DNA of 64,000 nt from the NCBI GenBank assembly GCA_947179485.1, contig OX359248.1, positions 451,501 through 515,500 of the forward strand, given 5' to 3'. This DNA comes from Allacma fusca. Lineage: Eukaryota > Arthropoda > Collembola > Symphypleona > Sminthuridae. The notes below the pieces were generated by a model. It had not been told where the DNA came from and made no database searches. It worked only from the letters and a program-made list of their open reading frames with translations. Positions 51,317-63,900 of the stretch are shown one piece after another; position 1 is the stretch's first letter; each line of letters opens with the position of its first letter. Both the position numbers and the translations under genes were made by a program.

Positions 51317-51592
51317 ATGGATCTCTACTCTGAAGAATTGATATTTTTATTGTTTTCTAAGTCTCAACAATTGAGCAGTATTGTAACCAACCAAGTCATT
51401 CAAGCTATTTCTCGTAAACCATCATTAATATTTTCTTTTGATCCTGAAACGAAAAACGCATACTGGTTTTTGGAGTCTCTAGGGGGTCGGATTTTTGTGT
51501 TTCATCCAATATTTTCCCAATGTTCCAAGGGTAAAAAATACTCAGCAGACATTTTCAAAGGGAAGGGATATTTAGATATTTGTCGACATTGA
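51317..51592 (+). CDS. Unrecognised 91-codon open frame
   Basis: It opens with ATG in a fair context (CCCAATGG) and ends in TGA. The predicted protein starts MDLYSEELIFLLFSKSQQ, contains DPETKNAYWFLESLGG in the middle, and ends KGYLDICRH. Its composition is more balanced than most frames here and not obviously low-complexity. I recognise no family, no signal peptide and no clear membrane span. The last codons run into the first palindromic unit of the cluster at 51577, so the frame may belong to the same repeat. It may equally be chance. Confidence 0.18.
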   Translation: MDLYSEELIFLLFSKSQQLSSIVTNQVIQAISRKPSLIFSFDPETKNAYWFLESLGGRIFVFHPIFSQCSKGKKYSADIFKGKGYLDICRH

Positions 51593-51720
51593 TTTTCAAA
51601 GCTGTTGACGTCTTGAACAGAAACGCACTTTGTTAGCAGGGACTTCTGAAGTCCACATTTTCAGAACGGATTTCAAAATCGTTATTTGTCAACAGGGATT
51701 TTCAAATCCTTGACGTCTTG
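51577..51720. repeat. Cluster of three related palindromic units
   Basis: Unit A (51577-51615) and unit C (51683-51720) share the outline TATTTGTCRACANNGATTTT then CAAA and TTGACGTCTTG, offset by about 106 bases. Between them, unit B (51631-51654) matches the core of C: TGTTAGCAGGGACTTC then TGAAGTCC. Each folds: A pairs GTCGACA with TGTTGAC; B is a perfect GGACTTC/GAAGTCC palindrome around one T; C pairs GTCAA with TTGAC and GGATTT with AAATCC. B and C differ at matching positions on the two sides of the stem, so pairing is kept. A weaker ATTTTCAAA copy lies at 51551, and a GATTT/AAATC pair at 51669-51680. Confidence 0.7.
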
Positions 51721-51721
51721 T

Positions 51722-53060
51722 AAATCCCATATACCAAATTGCTTTTGAAGGTTCAAGCCTTGTTGAAGAAGCCGCTGATATTTTAGAATCGTTGTTTTGA
51801 AGTAAAATAACAAAACAATTAACGGATCTGTAAAATTTATAATATATAATTATATGAAATCATTTGAAGCTCGTAAGGACGTGAGCAATAGGCATTCAGT
51901 GTGGAATTTTTGTAACAGATAAGTCAGGCTGGGGCTACCCCAATTAAAAACAACGCTTCTTTTTGTCCTGTCCTTGATACCCCTAGGGCGGTACTCCGAG
52001 TCTCAACAAAAGATTCCCCACTAAGTATCTACTAACAAAGTCAATTGAATGCCTGGAAGATGCATTAAGATTTACGAGAGAGATGAGTGAAATTTGATGT
52101 AAGAAATTCTTGTACAACTTTAAAAACTGAGATCCAAGCATTTGATAGTGTTTTAGTATATATTGTTAGCGGGAAATATGGAGCAGGGCGTTAAGTGCGG
52201 ATATTCTAATCCCAAAAACAACATGGAGTAATTACGTATGCATTTATGAAGTGAGGAGAAAGTAAAGTAAAAGTCGTAAGCAAAAGAGCGGGTAATTTAG
52301 GAATGGTTGTAATTAACTAAAACTATGTAAGAAAATATTGTTCTACTTGGAGGGACTCTCAGCTTTGTTGCTGTGAATGTGTCTAATTTTATGCAGGGTG
52401 CTATGTACGTTCGGATGGTTAATCTACACGCATTCTTACGTCCATAGAGATAAAGTTGAATGGGGACAGAAAGGAAGGAGGGACTGGCTGAGATGGAATG
52501 ACTGAGGGAGATTGAGTGCATGAGGAAGTTAAAGAGAGTTTGGTGGTGTTTATGTAGTGGATGATTGGATGGTGGGATGCATGGATAATAATAATGACCG
52601 GAGGAAATCTGGTAGTGACAGTTAGTTGCATTGTGACTCAGGCCACAACTCTTGGCATTTTAAGCTTCCTCCATCTCTAGCCTTCATCCTTCTCACTCAC
52701 TCATACTATAATAATCTACATATGTGGATCCACACCAACCATTTCCACACTATTCTCACAATACTTCCACTCTACATTTCCACACCCATCCTCTCTCATT
52801 ATTATATTTCTCATGCGTACAAATATCCAGACGCTTACGTAATTTTATATATATAGATACTTTTAGGTCCTATACAAATACATATGTATGTAGATGACAC
52901 GTGCACATACATAGGTACGAAGAATGCTTTAATACGACATGAGCCTAGTCAAGTTTAGAGTACATCACATAAAAGTCACAACTACACGCATACAATCATA
53001 CTATGTAATTGTATTAAGCTATACTATAATTAACTATTCATAATTATTTGGACAGGTACA
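51722..53060. other. Non-coding stretch, no gene recognised
   Basis: Unstructured AT-rich DNA with a TACATATGTATGTAG word near 52880. Short frames on both strands show no domains. Confidence 0.55.
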
Positions 53061-53062
53061 TG

Positions 53063-53214
53063 TGCATACAGTAGGCATAAGTACTGGGAACTACTTTGTA
53101 TGAGATGTAGATATACAATGTGCATACACATTGTATAGGTATTGGTAGCTGGAAGGAAGGCCATGGTTGGAAGTATGACACTACTATATTGATGATGCAT
53201 ACAGTAGGCATAAG
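53063..53214. repeat. 19-bp direct repeats flanking a perfect hairpin
   Basis: TGCATACAGTAGGCATAAG occurs exactly at 53063-53081 and 53196-53214. Between them TATACAATGTG at 53112-53122 and CACATTGTATA at 53127-53137 form a perfect 11-base stem with a CATA loop. The direct repeats could be an old duplication or flank a 114-base insertion, but the insert has no poly(A) tail or inverted ends. Confidence 0.75.
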
Positions 53215-56200
53215 ATTTGAGGAGGACGTTAGTATAAAAAATGTGTTATATGTAGGTACATAATTATGTACTGGGGTTCCAAGGGCTGTTTGGATAAGGT
53301 TGACTCTTGCCCAAACAATGAAGGAATGGATGTTGGATAGGTTAAAGGTTTGTCTCTCTCGGCGGCATGTTTGAGGCAATAAAAGAGCAAATCTTTGTGT
53401 GCCCGGAGCACACGCACTACTGTGAGTAATTCAGCCCTTCCACGTCTCCATTTCTGTCCCTATTGTGCCGTACCTTGAGGTCTCTTCGCCGGAGCGGAGA
53501 GTGTGTGTCTGGAATGGCCAATACAATTAAAACCTAATGAAATGTTGGCGGAGCATGCAACAAACAAATCAGGCTCCACAATACCATGCACTTGAGCACT
53601 TGTACATATCTATGTATCTACATAATGTATTTTTGGAGGAAACCTCGTACATGTGTAGATCCCTTGTATGACGTTAGTGTGATATTTCTAATCCCACCTT
53701 TCCACCTAAGTGTCATACTGTTTTGTTTACATTCTGAGTTCTCTCTCGCATGTTACAACGAATATGATTCCTTGTTCAGGTTCAAATGTTAATTACTTTC
53801 AACAATGATTCCTTGAGGAATAAACTACTGCTCCCTTCCTCATCCGTTATAGTAACAATGCTAACAAGTTGGTTGTAAATTTCCCCCATTTCTGGAGCCA
53901 TTGATCTCCGATGTCAGCCTTATTCCTGAGGCTTATGGCCCGCTCCATGTAAATATATGGTTTGGCTGGAGAGGGAAGTGGAGTTGTATTTACACAGTGC
54001 ACAAAGGATACGCTAATCTCAACTGCTTCCGTTCTGCGGACAAAGAGCTCAAGTGTAAATAAGTTTTTTCTTTTCACAGCTGGCACAGAAAGCTCCTTGG
54101 CTCCAGATTAGTCAAATTGTCAACTTTCCACCCTCTCAATCAGTCTACACACAATGTATTTACTCCCAGCCACTTCTCAATTGACATTTCAAAATGTATG
54201 GTGGCAAATTTCATTTCATTGGTTACATTGGCCATCAAATTTGTTCCTCAAGTAAACTTACATTGCACTCTAACAAAAAAATAAAACATTCGCAGATTTC
54301 CTTTACAGCACTAAGAATTTTAGAGGTTATTTGCTTGTATGAAAAATGCTCTCCTATCAAGTTTATACATTGGAATTGTGAAGCTAACTTTATCTTCAGC
54401 ATTTGTAATTATTTCCATTATATGTTACGGAGCTTTACCCTCAGGTTGACATGATAAAGGTTCATTTAGATTTCTAGAAATTATTTCAAAATTAGATATT
54501 CTAAGACGCTCTCAGAATATGAACTTTTTGAAGGAGTTTTTTTTTTGAGTGAAAGTCTTTACAATACATGTGCTAGAGCATGTAAATTAGAGATATTATG
54601 CTTTTAAAAACTAGGGAAATCTAGCTGTGGTGGATGGGAAGAAATAAACGACCCCTATGTGATCCTCGGAATGGATGTTAAAAAAATGAGGTACATGTGT
54701 AACCAATGAAGAAGGAAATGGGGCATGACTCTGTAACGATCAAAGCACTGCAATAGTTTGTGTGGGGGAAAGTTTTTTATTCGCTTACAAGTTTTTTTTT
54801 AGCCCAGTATTTGTTTTGTTGTTGGTTGGAAGAAGAAAGTGTAACATGCGGTGGTGGGCTGAGATATTTCTTTTTAATTACTAGCTTTCCCTCCTTTGGC
54901 TGGTTTTACAAGGCTTTGAACAGTTTGTGTGAAACCTGTGTTGTTTCTCGTGCCCGCATGGAAGAAGCATGGTAGCGTGGGTCCATAAAACGCTTCCAGC
55001 TTTTATGAGAGTATAAAATTCTATGAAATGTACAATGGAATTATCCATAATGGAATGAGCCCAAATGGAATTAGCTAATCGGACAAATTAAAATCCCATT
55101 AACGGGGCAGATATGTGTAGGGCGAGAAGCTCCTCCGATGTCCTTTTACATAGTCTCACTTAAGTACTTGCTATAACAACGTGTATGATTTGAGCAATTC
55201 TACCTCTGCCCAATTCTCCCTCACTCACTCTCTCTCTCTCTCTCTCTCCCCCTCCATGTCTATTAGCCTCTTGAGCACGAACATTTCAAAGGTTTTCCAT
55301 TATTCAGTGCCCCAGTTTATAAGGTTTGTTTGTTGTGGCGAAAGCGGAACTCCACTTTCTCCTTTTCATCCCCAAATATCCAGTGTACAATACTCTATTT
55401 CGATATTCCCATTATTTCCTTCGAAACCATTTTCAACCTCAAGATTTCCAGGGAGAAATGTATATTTTGCATTATTATTATCGTTCTCTGCACAATGCAC
55501 CGTCTTTGCATTATTTCCAACTTCGATTATACATCCATTTGCAACAACCTAGCTCATTTTCTAGCCAATTGTGTCCCAGTAATCGATTTCCAATTGAGTC
55601 ATGAGCGTTACAGGTCTCTTATTTGCTTTTCAGATTGAATTTTTCCCTCCTCAAACCAAATCCTTGTGGTGCTACACTTACCTTTTTATCAGCAAATCTC
55701 CAGCCTAGATTTCCCTTCCAGCACTTAGTTACTCATCCAGAGTGCTTAAGAAGCTAAACGGTACAGCTAGAAGGAATGTGATCCTTCCTGCACTTAGGAA
55801 ATTAAAATCAGACAGAGTTGCTCATATGTAATTAATTATGTATGTATGCGCCTCCCTAGTAATATCAAATTTTGATCTGAAGCCTTGATTTAAGTTTAAA
55901 TAGATACTCAACTTTCGATAAACGGATATTTGGAAAGCACGTCTTACTGTTAGCTAGGCATGGAAAAGTGAAGACCATAACAGAAAATTGATCTGCAGCA
56001 AGTACCAAACAAGATTATTTAATTATATTTTTAACATTTTTAAATAATCAAGGGAAAGCAGAGCAAGTGTGGAAGCTAAACTAATATAATTATGTCAATT
56101 ATACAAGAAGGAATGGAATACACGCATTTAAGACAGCAATTAAAACAAAATTTAAAGCCAAGCAAAAGAAAAGAAATCTAAATAAACTTTAAATTTGGGT

Positions 56201-56280
56201 AATTTATAGATAAACTTAAGAGGGAGGAGGTAGAAAGCTAAGCATCTTTTTTGTGGAATTAAAGGATGAAACTTTCGGGA
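53215..56280. other. Non-coding stretch, no gene recognised
   Basis: It includes a CT tract at 55228-55248 at the start of a pyrimidine-biased region extending to about 55480, where three overlapping same-strand frames of 92-123 codons arise from composition. No domain is recognisable. Confidence 0.55.
55228..55248. repeat. (CT)n microsatellite
   Basis: About ten units inside a pyrimidine-rich segment. Confidence 0.9.
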
Positions 56281-56495
56281 GAATAAAGGGGAAGGGAAAA
56301 GTGTTTACAGCATACGAACTAAGAAGGCAAGAAGGGACGAGAACTTAAGTAGAAGCTGAGAAAGAAGAATAGAAGTTGGAAAGAGAAAGCAGTGGGAGTA
56401 GTGAAATAGTGAAAGTAGATGAAGGAAAAGACGCATTTGGATGAAAGGAGAAAGTAGGAAGGAAGAGCGTCGATAGAAGCGGAGAAAACAAAGAC
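56281..56495. other. Purine-rich tract on the + strand
   Basis: About 80 per cent A or G across some 215 bases; my count gives 12 pyrimidines in each of the 60-base blocks from 56341 and 56401. There is no simple repeat period. It contains one GGAGAAAGT at 56447. Confidence 0.75.
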
Positions 56496-58479
56496 TATAT
56501 TTTCACCAATACCATTTTGGGCACAAAATGTAATTATTCAAGCGCCCGAAAATGCCCAAAAAGCAGGAGCAGAATTGAAATAAGAATTGAAGTGTCATGA
56601 AGGAAAATAGGGGTAAGTGGATCAAGATCCATGGGATAAAATGCTTATTGAAACAGGATAGGTTTTTGGAAGAAATGGCGGAGAGAGGAGAGTCAGGTGT
56701 GTGAAGGGACGTACATCCAAGTGCATATGATGTATGGTAGTAAAATTGTGAGGTTGCTGGTGATCCCCTGTTGAAGTGATGATAATTAAATGGAATATCG
56801 TCGCCTTCTCATCATCATTCTCGGATCATTCCCTATTGACAAGCTATTAAAAGGAGGGGGAGGAGAAGGACTTCACGCTTCTGTATTAATCTGTAGAGGG
56901 GAAAAGGGAAGACGTATTCTTCCCCAGCTCGAAACTTGTGGTGCTGTGTGATTTGGTTCAGTTGCTTTCTCCATTTCTTTAACAATCTAGAGTCCTACCA
57001 AACACATATCCAGGGCTCAACGGGAACCAATCACCTCCTGGAAAGTATGCGGAGCTAATCTTTCTCAACAGAAGTTACACTCAATCATTGATTCTCCTCG
57101 GATTCTTTTAATCCATGCAATAAGTTCCTCATTCACGTATTGTTAAGGTAATGAAAAGCCCATATATTCCCACTATTCAAACTCTCCCAAACATTTTTCC
57201 GCCTCTCGTCTGTCCCACTTTCTCCTCGAGGCAGTTCATCTTAGAATGTCTTCTCCGAATGCATATCACACCATTTATTTTACTTCTATCTCTGACTCTT
57301 CCTCATTCCATGTCCGCCTTTTGTCTCTCACAGTCCCGTGCACTCTTAGCACGGTTTTTCCATTAAAACCATTTCAACCAGAACTACGCTCGGGCAGTGT
57401 AATTCAAATATATGAGCTTGAACGTCCCTTGAATATCTTCATTTCCAGGAGGGAAATGTCAGTTCTGAGAGTAATTAATTAGGCCAAGGAAAATAATTAC
57501 CATATAATAAAATGTGCACGTCAATGTTTTTAGTTCATTATTGCAATTAAATTACTTACAATTAGTCTTATCCCTATTCGGGTATCTATTTCAAAATTGG
57601 AGGAATAACTCTCAGCCAGGAGTCACCCAGACGTCTCGGAACTTTGTTTGCAAAGGGCACCAAATTCACACTAATTTTCAACTTGGCTCGCTCTTGACAT
57701 CATCTGCATTTAATATTGATTCAATCAATCCAAAACGTACTGTAAGATAGGCATAAATTGAGCAACACCTAACTTGTCCCTAAATTTAACTCTCCCTGGA
57801 ATTCAACCTGATTTAAGCTTTAGACCAAACTTCACTCACACATGATCGTTACTTGACCTCGCAGGGATAACCTAACCCAAGCTTGATTTACGTGATGTTC
57901 TTCAAGTTGTAATTAATTTAACTTTGAACACACCTCAGAGCCAAAGGTTTAAAATACTCTGCAAGAAAATACTTGAAATGAGTTACTCAACCTCGTCCTG
58001 ACCTCAGTGCAAGACTTTTTTGGAGCTTACGAATGAAATTCTGACGGGATTTGTTTTAATAACTACCACCTTTACGATCAAGTAATTTACAAGGTAAGGA
58101 TTCCCAACGAGCTAAGACAGAGTATAAAGGAAAATTGGAAAAGGAATTTTAGAAAACAAAAAGGAGCAAAAGAAATTTGCAGACTCTTTTCCACATAATA
58201 GTTTGAATTTAAGATTTGTCTTGGGCGAGTTACAGAAATAAAGACAAGAGCAATTGGAATAAGTTTGAAGACAGGCTGAGCTGGGATCAGTGAAAGTGCT
58301 TTCCCTTTTACTCACTGGCCCGCTCAGCTTTACTAATTTGAAAATCATGGTTCACCTCTGTAAACGTATAAGATCGTAACCCATTTGGTTAATTTGTAAT
58401 TAAAACGGTTGTAACTTTTAACGATAAGTGGCTGAGAGGAGCGCAGAGGAATTTTGTCCTTCAATGAGAGCGTCATTTA

Positions 58480-58506
58480 TGTGTGTGTGTGTGTATGTGT
58501 GTGTGT
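58480..58506. repeat. (TG)n microsatellite
   Basis: TG units with one TA interruption. Confidence 0.9.
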
Positions 58507-59663
58507 AAGTGTGGGCGTGAGAATGTCTCTTTCTCAAGAGCCATTTTAGCTTGTTATCCCTGTCTTAACATAAAGTCAATGTTTTTATGTGGCAAGGAAA
58601 CTCAAACCCTAGATTCTACATCTCTACAAGTGCAAGTACTTCAACACTTTTTGTATCCATAATCAACAGACTACATACATACAAGTGTCTGTCTCAAGCC
58701 CAAAATTTCAAACTAACAACAAAGAAAGAAACCATTCAAGATTAAAATCAAATACTACATTCCTCTAAAGCTCTTTGCTTACCATTTTTCCTTGTTATTC
58801 CTCGCCAGAAATATTTTCATTATAAAGTATTTGCCTTTATTTCTTCCCTATATTTACTTAATAATACACACAAACTTTTGAAACCCTTTTACGTCATTCC
58901 CTTTGGCTTCTTATCAGATTATTAGTACCACTTGAATCATGTATTCATTTTTGAAGAATTCTACAGTCCACTATCTCTATAATAACTCTCCCTAAAGTGA
59001 CATTCATCCTATGACGACACACTGAGTTTGTCCCAACATAACATAAACTCATGTGAAATCATACCCCTATAAATACCTATGCTACTTCCCTAATGTAATA
59101 ATTATTAGCTATAAGAATAACTCAAAGCACAGTAGTAATGACTAGTTAGCAGTCACAAATCGCCTCTAATAGACGAAATGTTGTACTATCCTATAATTTT
59201 AGTTTTTCAAAAAGGGAACAATTTTACATTCAATAGGAGAAATACTCTCACAAACACAAAAGTAAATAGTCACTTATTCTAAATACAATTCTTACTTTCA
59301 CTTACTTGTGAAGTAGTAAAGCAAGAAGTTCAAAAATACATTTGAAAAAAAAATAGATTAATGGTTCCTTTTGGCCCAGATTGGAAAATACAGAAGTTAG
59401 TAATAATAATGCTTATTTCCCGGCGACTCTCCCTGTAAGGAAATCCCTGGCAGGCATGGAAGGTTATATTGTTATAGGGAAAGTATATGATTCTAGGGGA
59501 GTGGTTTGCGTCCATTTATATTGTGTGGGGAAAATGTGAGTGGGTAGTTAGAGGGAAATGTGACTGTAGGGAGAATAGTTATAGACAGAGTGAAGTTTTG
59601 AAGAGTGGAGAGAAGTATATTACTTTGTGGACAGATCCAGTATCGATAGGACCAAATGTATGT

Positions 59664-59683
59664 ACATATGTACGTACATATGT
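59664..59683. repeat. 20-bp perfect palindrome
   Basis: ACATATGTAC followed by its exact complement, centred on TACGTA. It belongs to the TACATATGTA words scattered through the window. Confidence 0.85.
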
Positions 59684-60939
59684 GTCCCTTTCCCTCCCTC
59701 TATCTTACCCCCACACCACATTTCCTACTAGCTCACTCCCTGGCTCTGATTGCATTTTTGAATTGATAAGAGGTTCTCTTGTGAGGAGTGAGAAGAAAGG
59801 TGTAAAAGGTTTTCTTTCTCCATATATCGCTAATAATAATCATTTAATAAAAGCGAGGCGTGTAAGTTTGACGTCTGGAGTTGGTCTAAATTGACACTTG
59901 AATCGTTTAGAAAACTATCTCCGCGCTCCTGTCTCCTCCACATAAAGCCCCAACCTTTTATTCTCAATAACCTGACAGCATTCCTAACTTCCCCCCACCC
60001 CTGACTAATGCCCTTACGTTTGGCAACATGTATAAACGTATAATATGGGAATTTTTGGAGGGAAAAACATTGGATGACGCTACATAACAGTTTCAACGTC
60101 AAGGCCGAAAGATAATGGAGGCGAGGAAATGGAAAAGGCTTTCCTCCCTCATGCATTTAACGTACCAAATTCCATGATCTCACCTTCTCCCAAAACTTTT
60201 AGTGTAGTTTTGCTAAGACTATTGCAATGCAAATGAAAATTTTACTGGAAATCTGTCGGTTTTTCAAATCGGGGTCAAAGATTTCCCCCATATAAGAGCA
60301 TAAGTGAAAGGGAGAGAATGTATAAATGGAATCAATAAAAAATTCAAAAGCAAAAGGAAAAGCAAAGAGCGGATAGAACGAAAAGACATTGAAATAAATC
60401 GGAAGGTTGTGATTCAGTCTGAGTGGAAACTGGAGGGCCTGCAGTTAATGACCAAGTTAGGAGAAGAGCGTGATTGACATCAAGGGCAGATTTTGGAGGG
60501 AAAGCATGCCGCGAACGATGTGGCAATCCGCCAGACTCAATTCCTTTCTTTCAACTGTACTTGTGGCAATTGTATCTCCCCTCTCGTTTCTCCAAATCCC
60601 TCCTCTCCTCTCACTATGGGGGATGAAACGGGGGATCAAGTAACAGGAACAACACATTTCCAATGACGTAACCCTTCCGCAGCTAAACAAAATACAATCG
60701 TAAGGACTTTGGCATTTGACCAAATCATAAGGGCTATAAAAGCTACAGCAACTAACGAACGAAATTCAATAATATTCTGTTTCATCAACTACCTCTACTG
60801 GAATATATTTGATTATAGATTAGGATGCTCAGAGCTTTGACTATTTTCTAACCAAAGGGAAATGTTTTATTCTCAAATTTTCTGTTCGGCAAAGTTAGGA
60901 GCAAACTCTATTATCCTAGCTCTTGTTTTCTTCACTGGA

Positions 60940-60953
60940 ACACACACACACAC
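60940..60953. repeat. (CA)n microsatellite
   Basis: Seven CA units ending before CGTAG. Confidence 0.85.
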
Positions 60954-63900
60954 GTAGTATTTATTGTACGTGGGAAGTTATTTTAAATTTTAAATGTCCT
61001 TAGAAATAAAAATCTTTTATCCAGTTCAGCTTTCTTCATTTCTTCATCTCCTGAATTTATTCTATACTCTTGCAAGCAAATCTCGCTCCATGCCCAATCG
61101 GAAAATTTGTGTGAGTTCATGTATACCTGGTTCTATGAACTTCAGGTCACAAAAGTTCATATCATCTCGCTTTGTTTTGACAGGGAAACGCGTCAAAGTG
61201 TAAAATTCTTATTCGTAAGTATGACTCAAGTGGAATTTCAACTTATATTTTTTACGGAATTTATTATGGGAAATCTCAAGTGGGCTGTAACTAAGGGTTC
61301 TTTATCACCATTTCGATGCTTTACCGACCTTCGAAAAAAATGAAAAATTCTTATGGGTTTTTATTCCAGAAACTTTAAGTGAGACAGGGATGACCCTTTA
61401 ACTGCATGATTACGAATTTTAAACTTTCTCACAAACCAAGGCAAGATTCCAGGAACGTTCCTTCGATGAGAATATTTGTCCAGGTAAATGAACTCCAAAC
61501 AAATTCCTTTCGAGTGGGCATGGGGCGAGGTTTGCTTATGAGTCCAATTTTAAATTGTAGGAGTAAGTAGCCTGTACTAATTTTCACTGTGATTTTATCT
61601 ATTGTTTCTTAAAATAAATTCCTTGTTAGACTTCAGTTTTGGAGTAGGTAATTGTATTGTTACGTTTGTTTTGAATGTAAGCAAAATAATATTTTTCTAA
61701 CAAATGAAACTATCGTGAGACATTTTCAAACCCCAGGCTGACTTTTACGCTTGGCCGTAGATCTGCTTAATGAACCCTGAACTTCAATTTAGCCTCTCAC
61801 TCTTTGAATATCAAAACTAAAATTGGTGAGTTCTCGAAAATTGTCTGTTCCACAATGGAAAGAGCGAGTCCCTGACGTCCTCACTGACAATTTTCGAAAT
61901 TGATGAGAGGAGAAAGTGAAGCGAAAAGTATATTATGGAGTGGAAAGGGATTGATTAGAAGGGAACAAAAGCGGTGATATTTTGATGAGTAGCTTTAGTT
62001 GTTGTTTGCAGGTTCTCTTGAATGATTGTTTGTTCTTGGAGAAATATTTTTCTCAGGAAATTTTGGGTACGTAAACATTTTATTACGCGAGGCTATTGAT
62101 TTAGTTGGGAAGTACAGTAGTGGAGTGACAGTGAAGTGGAAATGTATAGTCAATTTCCTCAAAAATACTGGAGGTAGTCGATTCTTTAATCTGACTTTAT
62201 GGAGCGATTTGAACTTCTTTGCGGTGCATTTACGTCCCTTGACTTTACCCCCACCTTCCACGTCCTAATCCTTTTCATGAGCAGACTTTGATGGCTACTT
62301 TGGTCGTAAACACATTCACATGGCCTAATTTATACTCTTCTTATTCATAAGATGCTTTTTCCTTCAACCCAAAGCACCTTTATTTTCTAATGCACAAGCT
62401 AGTAACACATGCTTTCAAAAAACTTTTCCTTCTCCTTTTCACTCCCATTCAAAAGACCTGGTCGCTCTTTGTGCTGGCAAATGGATTCGATAGTCAAAGT
62501 AGCAGCAAGTGGTGGTCATAGACGTCAACTTATTTTCTTAGCACTTCGTTTTGTAAGTCTTGTCTCGGAATTTATCATTTAGTGCTCCAATCTATTTTCC
62601 ACCCGTAAATTCTAAGCTGCTTTTCCATTATACATATGTATGTAGACTGTAGACCACATTACATTTCATGTCCCCACTAAAGCATCTACGACTTTCTCGT
62701 GACACAACTTTACATAGCACTCAAAACCTTCACGATGCTTGTCATACATGAAAGCGGGAACTCCTCATTGAAATATTTTGTGAAACTTCCAACACAATTC
62801 CCTCTACATATAAATGAGCTACAGGTGTGGACAATTCTTATTGTCACTAAATAAATAATTACATTTCGATAGATAAAAGCAATTCAAGTCGACTAAAAGA
62901 GACAGGAGGAAGTGCCGAGTTCAAAAAAAGCCAAAGTTATCGAATTAATAATTAATACTTGTTGAGTTATGGGAAGCTTAAAAAACATTCAGAAATAAAT
63001 TAGTGGAAGGAAAAGAGTGAAATGAATTGTAAAAATGAATGAAAAGACTTACTTTGTGTAGCCAAAAAAATTGAAATCCTTTTGGGGTTATTGAGTCTAA
63101 AAAAAAGTTATGTTTAGTTTGAAAATCTAAAAGTAAGTGAAAGTTGAGGAAAAGGAAAGCGTGAGGCCTGTCCGACAAATAATTTGGAAGTGGGTGAAAT
63201 GTAAGAGCGAGGAGAAAGTACGGAGTTCAAAGTCCTTGTGTATTTGGAGGTAGAATGAGGACAAAGACATATTCCTACACATCCGAGTCTGAAATACAAC
63301 CGAGATTATATCCAGTGTATGAATTTCGAGAAAGTTTGACGTGCAAGTTTTAGGAGCAGATATGTTTGTGAGGTCGCAATCTTGTTTGAAACATTATCTT
63401 CAGAGATCCTACGACGTACCGCTCGGCAATCAATCATTTTCCCTCTCACTTTCTCCATGTCTATCCTTGGATTTAACGCTCGTTTTTATGGAGAAAGAGC
63501 GACTCAACTTGTCCTTCCTTTAAAAGACTCTTCTTCCATTTTTCTATCCTTCCTCCCTCTTGCTCACTTCTGAGGAGAAAGTGTCATTGCATAACCTTTA
63601 CACCGAATCCTCCTTAACCTCTTAGTATTCATTGGGGAAGTTTTCTGTTCGGGAGGAAGTTGTCTGTACAGCTCAATGAGGAAGCGTTCAATTTTCTGTC
63701 ATCCTGGTAACACGCATAAGGCATTAAGCTTGACTTCTCGGCCCATTTCCCACCAATCCCGTCCATGTAATGTAAGCACACCAGTGTAAGGGGTCAGAGA
63801 GTCTCCACACAAATACTTTTCTACTCAGCAGTCAAGGTTTAGTGCCAGGGATGTGAAAAGCTGTAATCCTGTGTTACAGATTTACTTATAACTTTAAATT

